A DNA stretch of 64,000 bases from Paenibacillus flagellatus (GCF_003217775.1 NZ_QJVJ01000006.1:248001-312000), one strand, 5' to 3'. Positions 9,056 to 17,746 are shown, numbered from the stretch's first letter. The notes: a model not told the origin generated them from the sequence alone. Numbers and translations are program-made.

Positions 9056-9226
9056 ATTTGGGCGGATCCACAACGGAGCGCCGTATGAAAATATAGGACC
9101 AGAAGACCACCCGCCAACGATCAGCCGCAAGCAAAAATGCGCCCTTTGAAGGAATTGGTCGAACAATGACGAATTACTCCTCAGAATATTATCAGGGGGG
9201 TTTTACCAATCGATTTAGAGGGATTT

Positions 9227-9502
9227 GTGAATGTCACTATGCTGGTGCTCGTTCTTCTAGTGCCGATCTGTTTCGGAATTGCAAGAGTCAACAAGGTCCC
9301 CAAGAAATCCGTCCTCATCGCTCAGTCGCTCGGATTAGGGTTTGCCGTCTTCCTCATCGCTTCGATCGTTTCGTTTTTTGTATATACCGACGCTCTGAAT
9401 ATGCTCGTCTTCTTGTTCCTTTATACAGCGGCTTTTCTGTTGAGCGGCTTGATCAATATTGGAATGATTCTTGTTAAGAAACGCTGGATTGGCGACAGCT
9501 GA
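9227..9502 (+). CDS. Small integral membrane protein, 91 residues
   Basis: No family recognised. Three hydrophobic segments are visible (about 4-20, 28-51 and 55-80), separated by short basic turns such as RVNKVPKKS, and the tail is KKRWIGDS. The GTG at 9227 is chosen because AGAGGG lies about five bases upstream; an ATG at 9239 would remove four residues. It stands alone between kimA and a convergent IscA-like gene. The strong membrane pattern argues that the frame is coding. Confidence 0.65.
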   Translation: MNVTMLVLVLLVPICFGIARVNKVPKKSVLIAQSLGLGFAVFLIASIVSFFVYTDALNMLVFLFLYTAAFLLSGLINIGMILVKKRWIGDS

Positions 9503-9550
9503 CGACACGCCGATCTCTTCCCGCCGCCATTCCCCGGTATGAAGCGCAAC

Positions 9551-9601
9551 AAAAAAACCTTCCGAGGCTGTGGTTTGACGTCAAAACACAGCTCGGAAGG
9601 T
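9551..9601 (-). terminator. Terminator of the IscA-like gene
   Basis: A long hairpin (CCTTCCGAG and GCTGTG paired with their complements, one bulge, palindromic TTTGACGTCAAA core) is followed on the minus strand by seven T. Confidence 0.9.
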
Positions 9602-9629
9602 CGTAAATCCGCAACCTCGAAAATCGTTA

Positions 9630-9989
9630 TCAGCAAGCGTCCGGGTTCGGCTTGCCTTCCTCGTCCTTCGTCCGGAACGAGCTGCCGCAGCCGCACGTCG
9701 CGATCGCGTTCGGGTTATGGATGGTGAAGCCGCCGCCCATCGCCGACTCCTTGAAGTCGATTTCGAGGCCGCGCAAATATTTGGTGCTGTCCGAATCGAC
9801 GACAACCTTGAGCCCGTTGATGTCGAGCACCTGGTCGGTGCTTTGCTCGTCGTCGTCGAATCCCATCCCATATGAAAAACCGCTGCAGCCGCCTTCCTTC
9901 ACGCCTACGCGCAAAAACAAGTTCGGCGTTTCCTCCGCGGCCAGCATTTCTTTGATTTTATCGCAAGCTTGCTCCGTAATGGTAATCAT
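9630..9989 (-). CDS. HesB/IscA-type iron-sulfur cluster carrier (ErpA-like)
   Basis: 119 residues, the usual length for A-type carriers. The three conserved cysteines are present: Cys35 in GGCSGFSYG, and Cys99 and Cys101 in TCGCGSSF; a fourth cysteine ends the protein. Such proteins bind a [2Fe-2S] or [4Fe-4S] cluster and hand it to target enzymes. The ATG behind AGGGAGGG starts MITITEQA; the upstream frame extension is not protein-like. It is a single-gene unit with its own terminator, near the iron-sulfur enzyme MqnE and the NifU-like scaffold at 12905, both possible partners. Confidence 0.93.
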   Translation of the reverse strand: MITITEQACDKIKEMLAAEETPNLFLRVGVKEGGCSGFSYGMGFDDDEQSTDQVLDINGLKVVVDSDSTKYLRGLEIDFKESAMGGGFTIHNPNAIATCGCGSSFRTKDEEGKPNPDAC

Positions 9990-10089
9990 ATCGGTCCCTC
10001 CCTCGTTTCTTGCTACTTTCAGTATACCCCTAATCGGGCGGCTCCTCAAGAGGGGCGAAGCCCGCCGCGCGCCCGTCCGCTTCTTTCTG

Positions 10090-10118
10090 TTGCCCGTACG
10101 CACGGGTAGGTTTATAAT
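10090..10118 (+). promoter_or_regulatory. Promoter of mqnE
   Basis: TTGCCC and TATAAT are separated by 17 bases. The leader to the mqnE start is about 180 bases. The stretch 9990-10303 holds no gene I can support beyond this promoter. Confidence 0.65.
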
Positions 10119-10303
10119 AGATTAGTCAACGACACGAACGTCATCTTGCAACGACCGGCCGTTTTCGGGGCCGGGACGCATTTCCGTTTTATCCGTTTGC
10201 GCGGGCCGCCGGACGATTCCGGGGTTTCAGCGCCTTTTTTCCGTTTGCCTTTCTTCCCCGCGCTTCCCGCGCGAATTATGCTGCCCGAATAGGAGGAATC
10301 ATC

Positions 10304-11407
10304 ATGAGTACCGTACTGACGAACCCGGATCGGCGCATGGCCGAGATTGCCGACAAAGTCGAGAACGGCGAACGTCTGACGCTCGTGGACGGCGTCTTTC
10401 TGTACGAATCCGACGATTTGTTGACGATCGGTCAAATGGCCGACTTGGCGAATACCCGCAAAAACGGCCGGCGCGTTTATTTTATCGAGAACATGAGCCT
10501 GTACTTCACGAACGTATGCGAAGACCGGTGCGCCTTCTGCCATTTCCGCCGGGACGAAGGAGAGGACGGCGCCTATACGCTGACGCCCGACGAAATTCTC
10601 GCTTACGTCGCGAAGCATTACCGTCCGGAAATGCGGGAGTTCCACATTACCGGCGGGCATAACCCGAACGTGCCGTTCGACTATTACGTCAACTCGATCC
10701 GCGTCCTGAAGCAGGCGTACCCCGACGTGACGATCAAGGCGTATACCGGGGCGGAAATCGACTTTTTCTCGCGCATCAGCGGCTTGTCGTACCGCGACGT
10801 GCTGCAGACGCTGCGGGACGCCGGACTCGGCACGATGCCGGGCGGCGGCGCGGAAATTTTGACCGAACGGTACCGCAACAAGATGAACGTCGAAAAAGCG
10901 ACGTCCGAGCAATGGCTCGACGTTCACCGGACCGCGCACAAGCTCGGGATGAAGACGCACGCCACGATGCTGTACGGCTCGATCGAGACGAAGGAAGAAC
11001 GGATCCGGCACATGCTCCAGCTCCGCGAGCTGCAGGACGAGACGAACGGCTTCATGGTGTTCATCCCGAACGCGGTCCAGCCGCCGAACGCCTCCATGGG
11101 CATCAAGCGCAGAACGTCCGCCTTCGACGATCTGAAGACGATCGCGATCAGCCGTCTTATGCTCGACAACATTCAGCACGTAAAAGCCTACTTCATCAAT
11201 CTCGGCACGCAGCTGGCGCAGCTCGCCTTCACGTTCGGCGCGTCCGACGCCCACGGCACGATCGTGCAGGAGCGTATCAGCCATTCCGCCGGCGCGCTGT
11301 CCCCGGAAGGTTTGACCCGCGACGAGCTCGTGCACTTGATCAAAGGCGCAAACCGAATTCCGGTCGAGCGCGATACGTTTTATAACGAAATTCGCGTATT
11401 CGGGTAA
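10304..11407 (+). CDS. mqnE: Aminodeoxyfutalosine synthase MqnE
   Basis: 367-residue radical SAM enzyme. The iron-sulfur motif CEDRCAFC places the cysteines at 72, 76 and 79. Other marks of the MqnE family are HITGGHNP, PGGGAEIL, ATMLYGSIET and the closing PVERDTFYNE. It joins 3-enolpyruvyl-oxybenzoate and SAM to make aminofutalosine, an early step of the futalosine route to menaquinone, in the cytoplasm. The sister enzyme MqnC shares the fold but differs in these motifs. AGGAGGA is seven bases before the ATG. No other mqn gene is in the window, so the pathway is split over several loci. Confidence 0.93.
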   Translation: MSTVLTNPDRRMAEIADKVENGERLTLVDGVFLYESDDLLTIGQMADLANTRKNGRRVYFIENMSLYFTNVCEDRCAFCHFRRDEGEDGAYTLTPDEILAYVAKHYRPEMREFHITGGHNPNVPFDYYVNSIRVLKQAYPDVTIKAYTGAEIDFFSRISGLSYRDVLQTLRDAGLGTMPGGGAEILTERYRNKMNVEKATSEQWLDVHRTAHKLGMKTHATMLYGSIETKEERIRHMLQLRELQDETNGFMVFIPNAVQPPNASMGIKRRTSAFDDLKTIAISRLMLDNIQHVKAYFINLGTQLAQLAFTFGASDAHGTIVQERISHSAGALSPEGLTRDELVHLIKGANRIPVERDTFYNEIRVFG

Positions 11408-11509
11408 GGGGCCGCTCATAATATGCCCTTCCGGGTGAGACGCTAATACACAATCGCTCTACTTCTTCTTGCTTTCAAATCAAGCCTTTCGGAAAGGACC
11501 GCAACTGGC

Positions 11510-12571
11510 ATGGGTAAATTCGTCATATTGGGCGGAGGGTACGGCGGCTTGACGCTGGCTCTTCATCTTCTGGAGCAAGAACCGCCGCACGGCACCGAGA
11601 TCGTCCTCGTCGACCGGATGCCGTATCAGGGGCTGAAAACCGAATATTACGCTTTGGCGGCGGGGACGGTATGCGAGGCGGATATTCGCGTGTCGTTTCC
11701 GACGGACCCGCGAATCATTTTGAAGTACGGGGAAGTAACGGAGGTCGATCTGGACCGGAAAATCGTCATGATGGAAAACGCCGATCCGATCTCCTACGAT
11801 TGGCTCGTCATCGCGCTCGGCTGTGTCGACAAGTTCCACGGCATCGCCGGAGCGGAGCAGCACGCGCACAGCATCCAGACGATGTCCTCGTCGCGCAAGA
11901 CGTACCAGGCGCTGAACGACTTGAATCCGTACGGTCAAGTGACCATCGTCGGCGGCGGGCTGAGCGGCGTGGAAGTCGCCTCCGAGCTTCGCGAGAGCCG
12001 GCCGGATTTGAACATCCGCATTATCGACCGCGGCGCAAGCATCTTGTCGTCGTTCCCGGACCGGCTGCAGTCGTACGTCCGGGACTGGTTCATCGAGCAC
12101 GACGTGGAGATGCTGTCGCACGTATCGCTGCAGCGTCTCGAGCCGGGCATCCTGTACGATCGGGACAAGACGATCTTGACCGATCTGACCGTATGGACGG
12201 CCGGCATCCAGCCGAGCCCGATCGTGCAGAAGCTCGATCTCCCGAAGGACAATCAGGGACGGGTGCTGTTGAACGAATACCATCAAGTGCCCGCCTATCC
12301 CGACGTATTCGTCGTCGGCGACTGCGCCAGCCTGCCGTTCAGCCCGAGCGCCCAAGCGGCCGAAGGGCAGGGCAAGCAGGTGGCCGAGGTCATGCACGCG
12401 CTGTGGAAGGGCGAGACGCCGCAGCTCAAGCCGATCAAGCTGAAGGGCGTGCTCGGCTCGCTCGGCAAAAAGGCGGGCTTCGGCTTGATGGGCAAACGGA
12501 CCATCATGGGCAAAATGCCGCGCGTCTTGAAAAGCGGCGTCCTTTGGATGTCCAAGCACCATTTCGGCTAA
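11510..12571 (+). CDS. yutJ: NAD(P)/FAD-dependent oxidoreductase, NDH-2 type (YutJ-like)
   Basis: 353 residues with two dinucleotide-binding motifs: FAD at the N-terminus (GGGYGG, residues 8-13) and NAD(P)H near 147-152 (GGGLSG). The second FAD segment is VFVVGDCAS. This is the type-II NADH dehydrogenase fold, but the protein is about 50 residues shorter than respiratory Ndh and matches YutJ. It could oxidise NAD(P)H and reduce quinone at the membrane face, although a role in respiration is unproven for this branch. In Bacillus the same neighbours, yuzB and the NifU-like yutI, occur beside yutJ, as here. The start follows GAAAGGACC. Confidence 0.85.
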   Translation: MGKFVILGGGYGGLTLALHLLEQEPPHGTEIVLVDRMPYQGLKTEYYALAAGTVCEADIRVSFPTDPRIILKYGEVTEVDLDRKIVMMENADPISYDWLVIALGCVDKFHGIAGAEQHAHSIQTMSSSRKTYQALNDLNPYGQVTIVGGGLSGVEVASELRESRPDLNIRIIDRGASILSSFPDRLQSYVRDWFIEHDVEMLSHVSLQRLEPGILYDRDKTILTDLTVWTAGIQPSPIVQKLDLPKDNQGRVLLNEYHQVPAYPDVFVVGDCASLPFSPSAQAAEGQGKQVAEVMHALWKGETPQLKPIKLKGVLGSLGKKAGFGLMGKRTIMGKMPRVLKSGVLWMSKHHFG

Positions 12572-12574
12572 ACG

Positions 12575-12829
12575 TCAGTCGTCCAGCCAGGCGAATTGGG
12601 CTTCCCATTCCTTGATCTTGGCCATAATCGCTTCGAACAGCTCGTCCGCGGACGAGGCGGGCACGATCTCCCCGTTGACGAGCGCGTAAGGCTCCATATA
12701 GCATTGGCCGCAATTGCCCAAGCAGCCGTATTCGATGACGTCGATGTCGGGATTTTCCTCCAGCCGGCGCATCACTTCGTCGGTGCCGTGATGCATATTG
12801 TTCGTGCAAAACTCGACGATCGGTCTCAT
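12575..12829 (-). CDS. yuzB: YuzB-like protein (DUF1450)
   Basis: 84 residues with the DUF1450 signature: VEFCTNN at the N-terminus, then [12 protein letters not shown] with three closely spaced cysteines, and ALVNGEIV. The cysteine pattern suggests metal or cluster binding, but the function is unknown. GGTGGTG precedes the ATG; two GTG codons upstream are in frame but overlap that site. It lies convergent to yutJ with three bases between the stops and divergent from the NifU-like gene, the same grouping seen in Bacillus, which supports a shared iron-sulfur or redox role. Confidence 0.88.
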   Translation of the reverse strand: MRPIVEFCTNNMHHGTDEVMRRLEENPDIDVIEYGCLGNCGQCYMEPYALVNGEIVPASSADELFEAIMAKIKEWEAQFAWLDD

Positions 12830-12904
12830 GGTCACCACCCGGTTCGCACCATTTTATTTTCGCTTAATATGTACTATAATAAAGGGAGAAAGGAGATGAG
12901 GCAA

Positions 12905-13156
12905 ATGAGCGAGAACGTACAACAACAAGAGTCGATCTATGACGAGGTCCTCGAAGTTTTGGATAAGTTGCGTCCGTTTCTGCAGCGCGACGGCGGCGAC
13001 GTCGAGTTGGTGGACGTGGAAGACGGCGTCGTGAAGCTGAAGCTGATGGGCGCTTGCGGAAGCTGCCCCAGCTCGACCATTACGCTCAAGGCCGGTATCG
13101 AGCGCGCCCTCGTGGAAGAAGTCGAAGGCATCACCGAGGTCGTCCAAGTGTTTTAA
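12905..13156 (+). CDS. yutI: NifU-like iron-sulfur scaffold protein
   Basis: 83 residues consisting of the NifU C-terminal domain alone. The CxxC that binds a cluster is Cys51-Cys54 in ACGSCPSS, preceded by [13 protein letters not shown]. Such proteins hold and transfer [4Fe-4S] clusters. The ATG at 12905 is preferred because AAAGGAG is eight bases upstream; an in-frame ATG at 12896 touches the SD. A TATAAT box at 12875-12880 suggests a promoter just upstream. It shares the yutJ/yuzB neighbourhood and a bidirectional terminator with the DinB gene. Confidence 0.92.
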   Translation: MSENVQQQESIYDEVLEVLDKLRPFLQRDGGDVELVDVEDGVVKLKLMGACGSCPSSTITLKAGIERALVEEVEGITEVVQVF

Positions 13157-13173
13157 TTCGATCGGTTATAGTG

Positions 13174-13218
13174 AAAAAAAGAGCGCCATGCCCGGCCCGG
13201 GCATGCGGCGCTCTTTTT
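13174..13218. terminator. Bidirectional terminator between NifU-like and DinB genes
   Basis: AAAAAGAGCGCC and ATGCCCGG form a near-perfect stem with their complements. There are T tracts on both strands, so it serves both convergent genes. Confidence 0.93.
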
Positions 13219-13247
13219 GTTTGCGGTGCGGGCGAGCTCGGCGGCTT

Positions 13248-13739
13248 TCATTCGAACGATCGCTTCGACGGCCAAGACCCTTGCAGCTTTCGGGTTTGCA
13301 CGATTTGACCGATATGGTAGGCGTCGTGCGTAATGAGGCTGAATGCCCACAGACCGGCCGGCTTTTTCGGAATGAGGCGCTCGAAATCGCCCTCTTCCCA
13401 TGACGCGATCCGTTCGCGGATCGCCAGATGGACGCGCTTGAGCCGGTCGAGTGTATCGCGCCACCCCGCCTCGTCGCCGGTCGCCCCGGCGAACGTGTCG
13501 TCGTTCGTCAGCCCGGAGGGATACGACGTCTCCTCCCCCGTCAACCGCTTCAGCAGCCGTTCCTTGTAAAAGAGGAGGTGCAGCACCGTCTCCCAAATCG
13601 TATTCGCCGCCTCCCCGGCCGGCCTCCAGCTCGCCTGTTCGGCCGTCACGCCGTCCAAGGCCTGAGCAAGCGGCGGGAACCAATCCTCCTTGTCGTAGCA
13701 GGTGTCCCAACCGTGAAGCACCAGTTCGTTGTCGGTCAC
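13248..13739 (-). CDS. DinB family protein
   Basis: 163-residue four-helix-bundle protein. The histidine metal-site pattern of the DinB/YfiT superfamily is visible: His in ETVLHLLFY and two in THDAYHIGQI near the C-terminus. Members act as metal-dependent thiol transferases (bacillithiol or mycothiol) or are uncharacterised stress proteins. The GTG start is preferred because GGGAGGG is six bases upstream; the ATG 24 bases earlier overlaps nothing useful. Monocistronic, with a good promoter at 13790-13819. Confidence 0.88.
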   Translation of the reverse strand: MTDNELVLHGWDTCYDKEDWFPPLAQALDGVTAEQASWRPAGEAANTIWETVLHLLFYKERLLKRLTGEETSYPSGLTNDDTFAGATGDEAGWRDTLDRLKRVHLAIRERIASWEEGDFERLIPKKPAGLWAFSLITHDAYHIGQIVQTRKLQGSWPSKRSFE

Positions 13740-13789
13740 GCCGATCCCTCCCGTAACGATCATAATCGATTTAACCAGTTACCGATCTC

Positions 13790-13819
13790 ACTGTAGCATG
13801 AGGACAGGAACGCGGTCAA
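13790..13819 (-). promoter_or_regulatory. Promoter of the DinB gene
   Basis: On the minus strand TTGACC and TACAGT are separated by 18 bases. Confidence 0.6.
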
Positions 13820-13886
13820 GTAACTAGCGTCCCGAATAGTAACCTGTTACAATGGTGGGCGTAACGCAAGGGGGCCTGGGACCGAC

Positions 13887-14468
13887 ATGCTTTGGGACGA
13901 TTTCATCAACAGCGAGTGGCGGGACTGGCGCGGAAGCGGACGGACGGAAGACCGGCTCGACCGGCCGGATTGGCTCGAACGATTGCTGGCCGAACACGGC
14001 TTCGATCCGGCGAGGCCGCCGACGGAAGGCGACATCGCCGAGCTGAAGCGGCTGCGCGCCGTGCTGCTCGGCATCGTGCGGCGGCTCGCCGCCGGAGAGG
14101 TGCCGGATGCGGCCGACTTGGGCCGGCTGAACGCCGTCATGGCGGGCGGCCCCGTCGTCCGCAGCGTCGGCGCCGCCGACGACGGCCGGTACGAGCTGCG
14201 GCTGTCCCCCGCGGCGCGGGATTGGCCGCAGCTCGCGGCGGAGATCGCCGCGTCGCTCGTCCGGACGATGGCCGAGGGCGAGCCGTCGCGGTTCCGGATT
14301 TGCGACAATCCCGACTGCCGGTGGGTCTATTACGACGATACGCGCAATCGGTCGAAAAAATATTGCGACGACAAAATGTGCGGCAATCTGATGAAGGTGC
14401 GCCGGTTCCGCGCGCGGAAAAAAGCCGGGAGCGGCGCGCCGCCCCCGACACAACCGGAGGCGGAATAA
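13887..14468 (+). CDS. CGNR zinc-finger protein (ABATE domain)
   Basis: 193 residues. The C-terminus has the CGNR zinc finger: CDNPDCRWVYYD, then KKYCDDKMCGNLMKVRRFR, giving four zinc-binding cysteines and a basic DNA-contact tail. The N-terminal 120 residues are a helical stress-response (ABATE-type) region. Family members are predicted transcription regulators that control nearby genes. This one is monocistronic, divergent from the DinB gene and closed by a terminator, so its targets are not evident. The ATG at 13887 is preceded by an imperfect SD. Confidence 0.88.
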   Translation: MLWDDFINSEWRDWRGSGRTEDRLDRPDWLERLLAEHGFDPARPPTEGDIAELKRLRAVLLGIVRRLAAGEVPDAADLGRLNAVMAGGPVVRSVGAADDGRYELRLSPAARDWPQLAAEIAASLVRTMAEGEPSRFRICDNPDCRWVYYDDTRNRSKKYCDDKMCGNLMKVRRFRARKKAGSGAPPPTQPEAE

Positions 14469-14483
14469 GCCGCCGCAGACGAT

Positions 14484-14532
14484 AAAACGCCGCATGACCT
14501 CCGTTCCGGAAACAGGGGTCATGCGGCGTTTT
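14484..14532. terminator. Bidirectional terminator between CGNR and SDR genes
   Basis: ACGCCGCATGACC pairs with its complement around a 17-base loop, with A and T tracts outside on either strand. Confidence 0.88.
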
Positions 14533-14554
14533 GGGCGGCATCGGCGCCGGCGCG

Positions 14555-15349
14555 TTACGCGTTCCGGCCGGAAGCGTTCGCATCCGCGATCGTGCGAATC
14601 GGATCGAAGCCGCCGGATATGTCGATGACGTTTCCCGTCAAGAAGTCCGATTGCGGCATGCAGAGGAAGGCGATCACCCGGGCGACGTCCTCCCCCGTGC
14701 CCGGACGGATGCCGGGAAACTCTTCGTCGGTCAAATGACGGACGTCGTCGATCCGTTTCTCCTTGAAGCTCCCGCGAATATCGCCGGGACATACCATGTT
14801 GACGGTGACGCCGTGCTCCGCCTGCTCGGCGGCGAGTGTCTTCGTGAACGAGACGAGGCCGACCTTCGCCGCCGCGTAGACGGACCGATGCGGCCACCCC
14901 CGGGCTTCGGCGGCGCGGCCGAAGCCGAAGTGGACGATCCGCCCCCATCGTTTCTCCCTCATATACGGCAGCGCCAGACGGTCCAATTCCATGACGCCGA
15001 GCAGGTTGCCGCGCATCAAGTAATCGATCTCGTCCAGCCCATACGCGTCGAACGTCCGCCGCTCGCGGACGAACGGACCGGCGTTGTTGATCAGGATATC
15101 GACGGCGCCCCACGCTTCCGCCACCGACCGGACGAGACGCACGTTGTCGTCCCGCACGGCGACGTCGGCGCGGACGGCCATCGCCCGAACGCCCTTCGAT
15201 TCGATGAGGCGCGCCAGCTCGAGCGCTTCCGTCCCGCTGTTTACGTAACTGACCGCCACGTCGCAGCCGAGATCCGCTAGCGCCAGCGCGGTCGTTTTGC
15301 CGAGCCCTTTCGCGCTGCCCGTGACGAGCGCGATTTTGCCCTGAAGCAT
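14555..15349 (-). CDS. Short-chain dehydrogenase/reductase lacking the usual catalytic serine
   Basis: 264-residue Rossmann-fold protein. The cofactor loop is TGSAKGLG, the NNAG motif is at about 89-92, and the YAAAK motif gives the Tyr-Lys pair. At the position 13 residues before the tyrosine, normally Ser, the sequence reads HFGFGRA, so the standard serine is missing. It may be a divergent FabG-like reductase or have altered chemistry. AAGGAGGAG precedes the ATG. It follows the HEPN-like gene by 21 bases on the same strand and probably shares its transcript. Confidence 0.85.
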   Translation of the reverse strand: MLQGKIALVTGSAKGLGKTTALALADLGCDVAVSYVNSGTEALELARLIESKGVRAMAVRADVAVRDDNVRLVRSVAEAWGAVDILINNAGPFVRERRTFDAYGLDEIDYLMRGNLLGVMELDRLALPYMREKRWGRIVHFGFGRAAEARGWPHRSVYAAAKVGLVSFTKTLAAEQAEHGVTVNMVCPGDIRGSFKEKRIDDVRHLTDEEFPGIRPGTGEDVARVIAFLCMPQSDFLTGNVIDISGGFDPIRTIADANASGRNA

Positions 15350-15370
15350 GGGGGCTCCTCCTTCTCGTCG

Positions 15371-16114
15371 CTACGTTTTTTTGCGATCGTGCACATAGTC
15401 GAACACCGTGGCCAACGTTCGGCACACCATGTCCATCCCTTGCCGCAGGTCGTCCATATTCGCGCTCAAATCTTCGATGTACGTCCGGTCGGCCCGGCAC
15501 AGGTCGATATGCAGCAGGTCGTCGAGCATTTCCGTATTGACCAGATGAATTTCCATATTCCGCTTCTCGCGCAGCCGGGCAAGCGGCTCGCGGTACGCGT
15601 TCTTGATGCTCTGCAGCGGCTCGCACAGCCCGGGCTCGGCGTGCAGATGCTGCATTTGGCGCAGCACCGTGAAGTACGAGAACTTGTTTTTGACCCGCTC
15701 CGACTTCAGCTTCAGCAGATCGTTCAGGAAATAGCCGAGCTTGTCCAGAATGGAGAACAGCCGGATCAATCCGTTCTTGTAGAAATAGACGTGGCGCCGG
15801 TAATCGTCCCGCTCCTCCGGCGTCATCTTCTCCTCCTGCCCGCGCGTGACGCTTTCGCGGAACCGGGCGGCGCAGTAGACGCTTTGCTCCAGTTCGTCCA
15901 GCGCGTTCGTCAGCCCGCGGGCCCACAGCTCGTAGCGGGTGTAACGGCCGCACTCCGGCGTCTGCCGTTCGATGAGGCCGGTCAACAGCTTGCGGTACCG
16001 CCCGATGGCGGTTACGGCGTCGAGCAGCGGACCAGCGTCGGTACGTTTCGGCTCGTCAAACCAAGCTCGGAACAATCGGGTCTCACCGCCTTCGGAATGA
16101 AAATTGTCGCTCAT
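15371..16114 (-). CDS. HEPN-like helical protein (Cthe_2314 type)
   Basis: 247-residue, mostly helical, charged protein. The sequence REKRNMEIH near residue 190 has the R-x4-H form typical of HEPN nucleases and related domains. The overall layout resembles the Cthe_2314 HEPN family of Firmicutes, named from memory of that family rather than a search. If the motif is active it could cleave RNA; many chromosomal members have unknown roles. Only a weak SD (GGAG eleven bases upstream) precedes the ATG. It lies upstream of the SDR gene on the same strand, with no antitoxin-like partner beside it. Confidence 0.6.
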   Translation of the reverse strand: MSDNFHSEGGETRLFRAWFDEPKRTDAGPLLDAVTAIGRYRKLLTGLIERQTPECGRYTRYELWARGLTNALDELEQSVYCAARFRESVTRGQEEKMTPEERDDYRRHVYFYKNGLIRLFSILDKLGYFLNDLLKLKSERVKNKFSYFTVLRQMQHLHAEPGLCEPLQSIKNAYREPLARLREKRNMEIHLVNTEMLDDLLHIDLCRADRTYIEDLSANMDDLRQGMDMVCRTLATVFDYVHDRKKT

Positions 16115-16185
16115 CTGCCTAGTTTGCTCCGGAAACGGTCAAACGACCCGTGCCATGCGGACACGCTTCCTCATCCGCGCTCCCG

Positions 16186-17124
16186 TCATCCGATCCGCCG
16201 CGCCCTCCAGCCGAGAACGCTCATATAGCACAGGACGCCGAACAGCCCGGATACGAGCACGACGTGGATCAGCGCCGTGAGCAAATACCAGTCGCTGCCG
16301 AGGCTCCAGACGACGGAGGCGCCGCTGGCGATTTGCAGCACGGTCAGAAGCAGCGCCCAGTTCGCCGATTTGCGCAGCAGCGCCGATGCGGGCTCGGAGC
16401 GAGTCGCCCGGTGACCGATGTAGGCGACGAGCGCCAGCAGACCAACCGCGGCGACGCGGTGCACGAACGCGATGCCCGTCGCGCCCTCGAGCGTCGGGAC
16501 GATTTCCCCGTTGCACAGCGGCCAGCCGAGGCAGCCTCCGGTCGATTCGGTATGCCGCACGAAGGCGCCGATGTAGACGACGACATAGCTGTAAATCGTC
16601 GCCACCCAGATCCATCGGCGCATGCCCGCCGTCATCGGGACGGAGCCGCCATCCGTCCGGGGACGGCGGCCGGAGCCGCCCGTCGACGGCACGTAGGCGC
16701 CCGTCCGGATGCCGACCGTCAGCAGCAGCGACGTGGCGAACGCCACCAGCGAGAAGCCGAAATGAAGCGCCATGACCGCGTCCGATTGCGGGAAGATGAC
16801 CGCGAGCGCACCGAGAATCGCCTGCAGCACGGTGAAGAACAGCGCGCCGAACGCGAACAGCATCGCTTCACCGCTATGGCGAAGCCGCATGAACACGGCG
16901 ATTGCCGCGGCCAGCACCAAAATTCCGACAATCCCGCTCACGAAGCGGTGGCTATATTCAATCATCGATTCGATCGTGTAGGCCGGCACGAACTTGCCGT
17001 TGCACAACGGCCAATCGGTGCCGCAGCCTTCGCCCGACTCCGTTTTCGTGACCAGCGCGCCCATGAACAGCACGAGCCCCATGCCGATCGCCGAAGCCGT
17101 CGACAACCATTTCAAACCTTTCAT
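16186..17124 (-). CDS. ctaA: Heme A synthase CtaA
   Basis: 312-residue membrane protein with eight hydrophobic segments in two similar halves. The first extracellular loop has Cys34 and Cys41 in GCGTDWPLC, followed by Glu56 and His59 in IEYSHR; this matches the cysteine pair, glutamate and heme-ligand histidine of Bacillus CtaA. The second half has a similar loop (GGCLGWPLC) and further histidines (FVHR, LIHVVL). It oxidises the methyl group of heme O to make heme A for cytochrome oxidase. The start at 17124 follows AGAAGGTG. ctaB is not adjacent in this window. Confidence 0.94.
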   Translation of the reverse strand: MKGLKWLSTASAIGMGLVLFMGALVTKTESGEGCGTDWPLCNGKFVPAYTIESMIEYSHRFVSGIVGILVLAAAIAVFMRLRHSGEAMLFAFGALFFTVLQAILGALAVIFPQSDAVMALHFGFSLVAFATSLLLTVGIRTGAYVPSTGGSGRRPRTDGGSVPMTAGMRRWIWVATIYSYVVVYIGAFVRHTESTGGCLGWPLCNGEIVPTLEGATGIAFVHRVAAVGLLALVAYIGHRATRSEPASALLRKSANWALLLTVLQIASGASVVWSLGSDWYLLTALIHVVLVSGLFGVLCYMSVLGWRARRIG

Positions 17125-17276
17125 GTTGCATGCACCTTCTCTTATGTTCGATCGCAATTCGACAGGCTTTGCGTTTTGTCTCCCCCATTATATCGGTTAT
17201 CGCCGGTCAAATCCATTTCGGAAATGTGAACGTATCCCGTGCGGCGCGCGGATCGCCCCCGTTTTGCACCAACGAC

Positions 17277-17304
17277 AAAAAAACCTTGCTCCAAGAGCAA
17301 GGTT
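17277..17304 (-). terminator. Terminator of the thioredoxin-like gene
   Basis: A 10-base perfect stem (AACCTTGCTC) and a 3-base loop are followed on the minus strand by seven T. Confidence 0.93.
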
Positions 17305-17328
17305 CGGGACTTCTTCGCGCGGGACGTC

Positions 17329-17673
17329 TTATTTCGCGGAAGCTTGGCTCGCTTCCACCACCTGATCGAGAAACTGCTCGATTTCTTCGCGGGTTTTACG
17401 AAGCTTGCTGACGAATCGGCCGAGCTCCTCCCCGCGGCGAAACCCGATGAAGCTCGGGATGCCGAGAATGTTGTACTTCTCGCACAAGTCCGGCAGCTCG
17501 TCGCGGTCGAGCTGAACGAACGACAGCTTGTCGGCGTACGCCTTCTCCACGCCCGGCATGAACGGCTCGATATAGTGGCAGTCTTTGCACCACGTCGTCT
17601 TGAACACCGCCACGGTCGGTTTATCTTGGTTAATCGCGTCGTAGAACGCTTGCTCCGTACGAATCGGCTCCAT
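17329..17673 (-). CDS. Thioredoxin family protein
   Basis: 114-residue thioredoxin fold with the redox site WCKDC (Cys29, Cys32) and the cis-proline segment GIPSFIGF. There is no signal peptide, so it acts in the cytoplasm, probably as a disulfide reductase. The CKDC site differs from the CGPC of the main thioredoxin. GGAGGTG stands before the ATG at 17673. It is a single gene with its own strong promoter and terminator. Confidence 0.92.
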   Translation of the reverse strand: MEPIRTEQAFYDAINQDKPTVAVFKTTWCKDCHYIEPFMPGVEKAYADKLSFVQLDRDELPDLCEKYNILGIPSFIGFRRGEELGRFVSKLRKTREEIEQFLDQVVEASQASAK

Positions 17674-17717
17674 CGTATGCACCTCCGTCATCCGATTGTT
17701 AAAAATCGGTTTAACTT

Positions 17718-17746
17718 GTTATAGCATGACCCGGCACCGTTGTCAA
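17718..17746 (-). promoter_or_regulatory. Promoter of the thioredoxin-like gene
   Basis: On the minus strand TTGACA and TATAAC are separated by 17 bases. Confidence 0.75.

Noticed and set aside
10112-11419. Minus-strand open frame of 435 codons
   Set aside because: It lies opposite mqnE, which has clear motifs; no SD and no recognisable domain.
13824-15953. Minus-strand open frame of 709 codons
   Set aside because: It runs through the CGNR gene on the other strand and the SDR and HEPN-like genes in another frame; Arg-rich shadow.
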